Positions 6,497 through 8,687 of a stretch of 8,687 nt of DNA are shown here, one piece after another. The position numbers and the translations under genes are program-made. Below the pieces are notes generated by a model. It saw only the letters and a list, made by a program, of their open reading frames with translations. It searched no databases and had not been told where the DNA came from. Each line of letters starts with the position of its first letter. Position 1 is the stretch's first letter. The stretch comes from Blastocatellia bacterium (lineage in GTDB: Bacteria; Acidobacteriota; Blastocatellia; Chloracidobacteriales; JADJPF01): contig JAEUQL010000142.1 of assembly GCA_016789295.1 (NCBI GenBank), forward strand, positions 1 to 8,687, written 5' to 3'.

Positions 6497-6531
6497 GGCC
6501 ACAAAAAGAGGACTAAATTTTTGTGGCCACT
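6494..6531. promoter_or_regulatory. 14-bp perfect inverted repeat built from two GTGGCCAC palindromes
   Basis: AGTGGCCACAAAAA (6494-6507) and TTTTTGTGGCCACT (6518-6531) are exact inverted copies around a 10-base spacer. Each arm contains GTGGCCAC, itself an 8-bp palindrome, at 6495-6502 and 6523-6530, so the sites are also direct repeats with 28-base spacing. The AT pairs face the loop and the GC pairs are outermost, the reverse of the usual intrinsic terminator with its trailing T-run. A double operator upstream of the kinase gene at 6583, or a transcript-end hairpin for the redox gene, both fit. Confidence 0.45.
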
Positions 6532-6582
6532 CTGTGCTATCCTCATAGCTAAATTTTTACTCTTTAATTTAGTGCAAAACTT

Positions 6583-8526
6583 ATGAAAATCTGCCCAACT
6601 TGTAACTCCAAGTTTGAGGACTATGTTACATTCTGTACAAAAGACGGAGAAATACTTGAAGAAGATCTAGAGTCGATGATAGGCAAGACTCTGGATGGCC
6701 AGTACGAAATAGAAGCTCTTTTAGGTAAAGGAGGAATGGGGACAGTCTACCGAGCGCGTCACATCTTGCTTGGAGACCAGGTTGCAATCAAGCTCCTCCC
6801 TCCTAGCTTGAGCGGAAATTCTGAGTCTCTACGCCGCTTCTTGCGTGAAGGGCAAGCTGCCAGGAAGTTTCATCATCCAAACGTTGTTACTGTACACGAC
6901 CTCAGAAACACGCCAGAAGGCCAAATATATATGGTGCTTGAGTATATAGATGGCCGCACTCTTACAGAAGAGTTGAAAGAGCATGGAACTTTTACTCCTG
7001 CAGAAGCCGTGGCGATATTATCTCCTATTGCCAGTGCTCTCAACGCCGCACACGCAGTAGGGGTAGTTCACAGAGATTTAAAGCCTGATAATATAATGCT
7101 AGGCAAGAATGCAGAAGGTCACCGTATAGTCAAACTTCTCGACTTAGGTATTGCAAAAGTAAAAGATACTAAAGAAGCATCACTAACACTAAGTGGCCAA
7201 ATACTTGGCACACCTCCTTACATGTCTCCTGAACAATGGGGGAGTGCTACAAAAGATGGCGGTGAGAAGATAGATGGGCGCTCAGATATCTACAGCCTAG
7301 CAGTAGTGATGTTTGAACTTATAGCTGGCTACAATCCATTTGATGGAGAGACTATACAAGAAATAGCTACTCAGCACGTTTTCAATCCACCTCCCTTAAT
7401 ACACGAACATGCACAGGGTATTTCAGAAAGCTTTAGCCGGGTATTAGCCCGTGCCCTATCAAAGAAAAGGGCAGATAGACCTTCAACTTGCCAAGAATTT
7501 ATAGCCGAGCTGGAGACTGCTCTTAAAGATTTCTGTACTCTGACAGAAAAGATTTCCCAGCCTCAGAATTTGGTTACAGGCTCTCTCAAAACTAAGGTCT
7601 TTGCTGAAGATCCCTACAACACCAGAATTAGTGTCTCAGATCCTCTTGTAACAAAAAGGGCAGTTCTAGAGTTACCTCTTTCAAGCTTTGATTTTGAGAC
7701 AGTTATTGTCAACAATGAAGGAACTATAATAAATGGTCAAGGTAGTCGAGCTTACTCTTTCTTGGAAGATGTCGGTAATGGGATAATGATGGAGATGGTT
7801 GCAATTCCAGATGGAAGCTTCATTATGGGTTCACCCGAAACCGAACTAAAACGCCTTAAAGAAGAAGGACCACAACACCAAGTAAATGTCTCAAAATTCC
7901 TTATTGGCCGTTATCCTGTGACACAAGCACAATGGAAAGCTGTTTCAGGTTTTCCAAAAATCTACAGAGAACTCAACCCAGACCCTTCTAAATTTCGAGG
8001 TGACAACCTCCCTGTAGAAAATGTCTCTTTTGATGATTGTGAAGAGTTCTGTGCAAGACTTTCTGCCCGAACAGGTAGACCTTACTCTTTGCCAAGTGAA
8101 GCGCAGTGGGAATATGCTTGCCGGGCTGGCACTACTACGGCTTTCTATTATGGTGACACCATTACTTGGGAGATAGTAAATTTTAATGGCAACTTCCGTT
8201 ATGCTGCTGCTCCAAAAGGTATCTATAGAAGCTCCACAACTGCTGTTGGAGAAGTAGGTTTTCCAAACCTTTTTGGCCTGTCAGATATGCACGGCAACAT
8301 TTGGGAATGGTGTGGAGATGTATGGCACGATGCCTACACTGATGCACCAAATGATGGAACAACTTGGTTTGGTGATACAGACCCTTCAAGGCGAGTAATG
8401 CGTGGTGGTTCCTGGTACACCAACAGTGCACTCTGTCGCTCTGCCACACGCACAGCTAGCCAATCTTCTTCTAAAAGTGACTTTGTAGGACTACGAGTTG
8501 TTATCTCGATAGCTTGGGAAATCTAA
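6583..8526 (+). CDS. Zinc-ribbon / Ser-Thr kinase / FGE-sulfatase-like fusion protein
   Basis: A 647-residue protein in three parts. Residues 1-22 form a short zinc-ribbon-like segment with C4, C7, C18 and D21 as candidate ligands, an arrangement I associate with Blastocatellia kinases. A Hanks-type kinase (about 41-315) has the G-x-G-G-M-G loop (48-53), K70, H-R-D-L-K-P-D-N (163-170), D-L-G (187-189, in place of D-F-G), S-P-E (215-217), D235 and R299, so it should be active. After a linker without any membrane helix, residues about 400-645 form a formylglycine-generating-enzyme-like (SUMF1) fold: M-V-A-I-P-D-G-S-F-I-M-G-S, P-V-T-Q-A-Q-W, L-P-S-E-A-Q-W-E-Y-A, D-M-H-G-N-I-W-E-W and R-G-G-S-W. 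Only one cysteine (C618) lies near the C-terminus, so the CxxxxC pair of true FGE appears absent; a binding role or another chemistry is more likely. The product is probably cytoplasmic. No Shine-Dalgarno sequence is evident. The stop overlaps the following dehydrogenase start. Confidence 0.9.
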   Translation: MKICPTCNSKFEDYVTFCTKDGEILEEDLESMIGKTLDGQYEIEALLGKGGMGTVYRARHILLGDQVAIKLLPPSLSGNSESLRRFLREGQAARKFHHPNVVTVHDLRNTPEGQIYMVLEYIDGRTLTEELKEHGTFTPAEAVAILSPIASALNAAHAVGVVHRDLKPDNIMLGKNAEGHRIVKLLDLGIAKVKDTKEASLTLSGQILGTPPYMSPEQWGSATKDGGEKIDGRSDIYSLAVVMFELIAGYNPFDGETIQEIATQHVFNPPPLIHEHAQGISESFSRVLARALSKKRADRPSTCQEFIAELETALKDFCTLTEKISQPQNLVTGSLKTKVFAEDPYNTRISVSDPLVTKRAVLELPLSSFDFETVIVNNEGTIINGQGSRAYSFLEDVGNGIMMEMVAIPDGSFIMGSPETELKRLKEEGPQHQVNVSKFLIGRYPVTQAQWKAVSGFPKIYRELNPDPSKFRGDNLPVENVSFDDCEEFCARLSARTGRPYSLPSEAQWEYACRAGTTTAFYYGDTITWEIVNFNGNFRYAAAPKGIYRSSTTAVGEVGFPNLFGLSDMHGNIWEWCGDVWHDAYTDAPNDGTTWFGDTDPSRRVMRGGSWYTNSALCRSATRTASQSSSKSDFVGLRVVISIAWEI

Positions 8527-8687
8527 TGAAAACAGTCGTTGTTACTGGTGGTAATAACGGCTTAGGCTTTGAAGTTGCTAAAAAAATAGCGACCGATAAA
8601 AGATGGCACGTTGTTCTTGCTTGTCGTGACAGTTCAAAGGCAACAAAAGCAGTAGCAGCGATAAAAAAGAAGACAAGCAACCTATCT
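8526..8687 (+). CDS. Short-chain dehydrogenase/reductase, N-terminal part (3' truncated by window edge)
   Basis: Fifty-four codons are visible and remain open at the right edge. The N-terminus has the SDR dinucleotide-binding pattern: a beta strand V-V-V, then T-G-G-N-N-G-L-G (7-14, matching TGxxxGxG), an alpha helix, and the strand W-H-V-V-L-A-C-R-D (27-35). The arginine after the second strand suggests NADP(H) preference, as in the retinol dehydrogenase and protochlorophyllide reductase-like branch. The catalytic Ser, Tyr and Lys lie beyond the window, so neither substrate nor activity can be judged. The ATG overlaps the TAA of the kinase gene by one base (TAATG), which implies co-transcription and probably translational coupling. 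Confidence 0.85.
   Translation, partial: MKTVVVTGGNNGLGFEVAKKIATDKRWHVVLACRDSSKATKAVAAIKKKTSNLS

Noticed and set aside
6583..8526. Calling the FGE-like domain a functional formylglycine-generating enzyme that activates sulfatases
   Set aside because: The expected cysteine pair near the C-terminus is not visible and no sulfatase gene is in the window.
8526..8687. Naming the truncated dehydrogenase as light-dependent protochlorophyllide reductase together with the c6-like cytochrome as signs of photosynthesis
   Set aside because: Only 54 residues are visible, they fit several SDR branches, and no photosystem or pigment gene is present.

Overview
The window (about 8.7 kb, AT-leaning with GC in the low 40s percent by eye) comes from a bacterium. 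The best taxonomic guess is Acidobacteriota, class Blastocatellia or a relative. This rests on remembered family resemblance: two Ser/Thr kinases of the type abundant there, one of them opening with a CPxC...FCxxDG zinc-ribbon-like start and ending in an FGE-sulfatase domain. Two products, a cytochrome c6-type protein and the FGE-sulfatase module, instead resemble cyanobacterial families, so a cyanobacteria-related lineage is not excluded. No mobile element, tRNA, rRNA or CRISPR array was seen, and no gene-free stretch exceeds 300 bases.

Layout. (1) 2-574, plus strand: the C-terminal part of a protein carrying a HARE-HTH domain, cut by the left edge, followed by a GC-rich hairpin. (2) 646-1512, minus: galU, UTP-glucose-1-phosphate uridylyltransferase, convergent with the first gene. 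(3) 1740-3395, plus: a membrane-anchored Ser/Thr kinase with a DUF4384-like extracytoplasmic domain, divergent from galU. (4) 3485-3880, minus: an exported cytochrome c6-like protein. A short interval with two mutually exclusive hairpins separates it from the convergent kinase gene. (5) 4153-6447, plus and divergent from the cytochrome: a 764-residue membrane redox protein joining four membrane helices with paired histidines, two CxxCH cytochrome c segments, a fifth helix, an FAD/NAD(P)H reductase module and a C-terminal plant-type [2Fe-2S] ferredoxin. (6) 6583-8526, plus: a cytoplasmic zinc-ribbon/kinase/FGE-like protein. Between it and gene 5 lie two overlapping inverted repeats. (7) 8526-8687, plus: the start of a short-chain dehydrogenase overlapping the kinase stop codon by one base, cut by the right edge.

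How it may work together. The most striking part is 3485-6447. The fusion protein's predicted topology puts the reductase and ferredoxin in the cytoplasm and the two hemes c outside. It therefore looks like a complete NAD(P)H-to-periplasm electron conduit in one chain, with the divergently encoded cytochrome c6-like protein as a natural soluble partner. This is inference from architecture and gene neighbourhood. The kinases on either side may be regulators or only neighbours; nothing in the sequence ties them to the redox genes beyond position.
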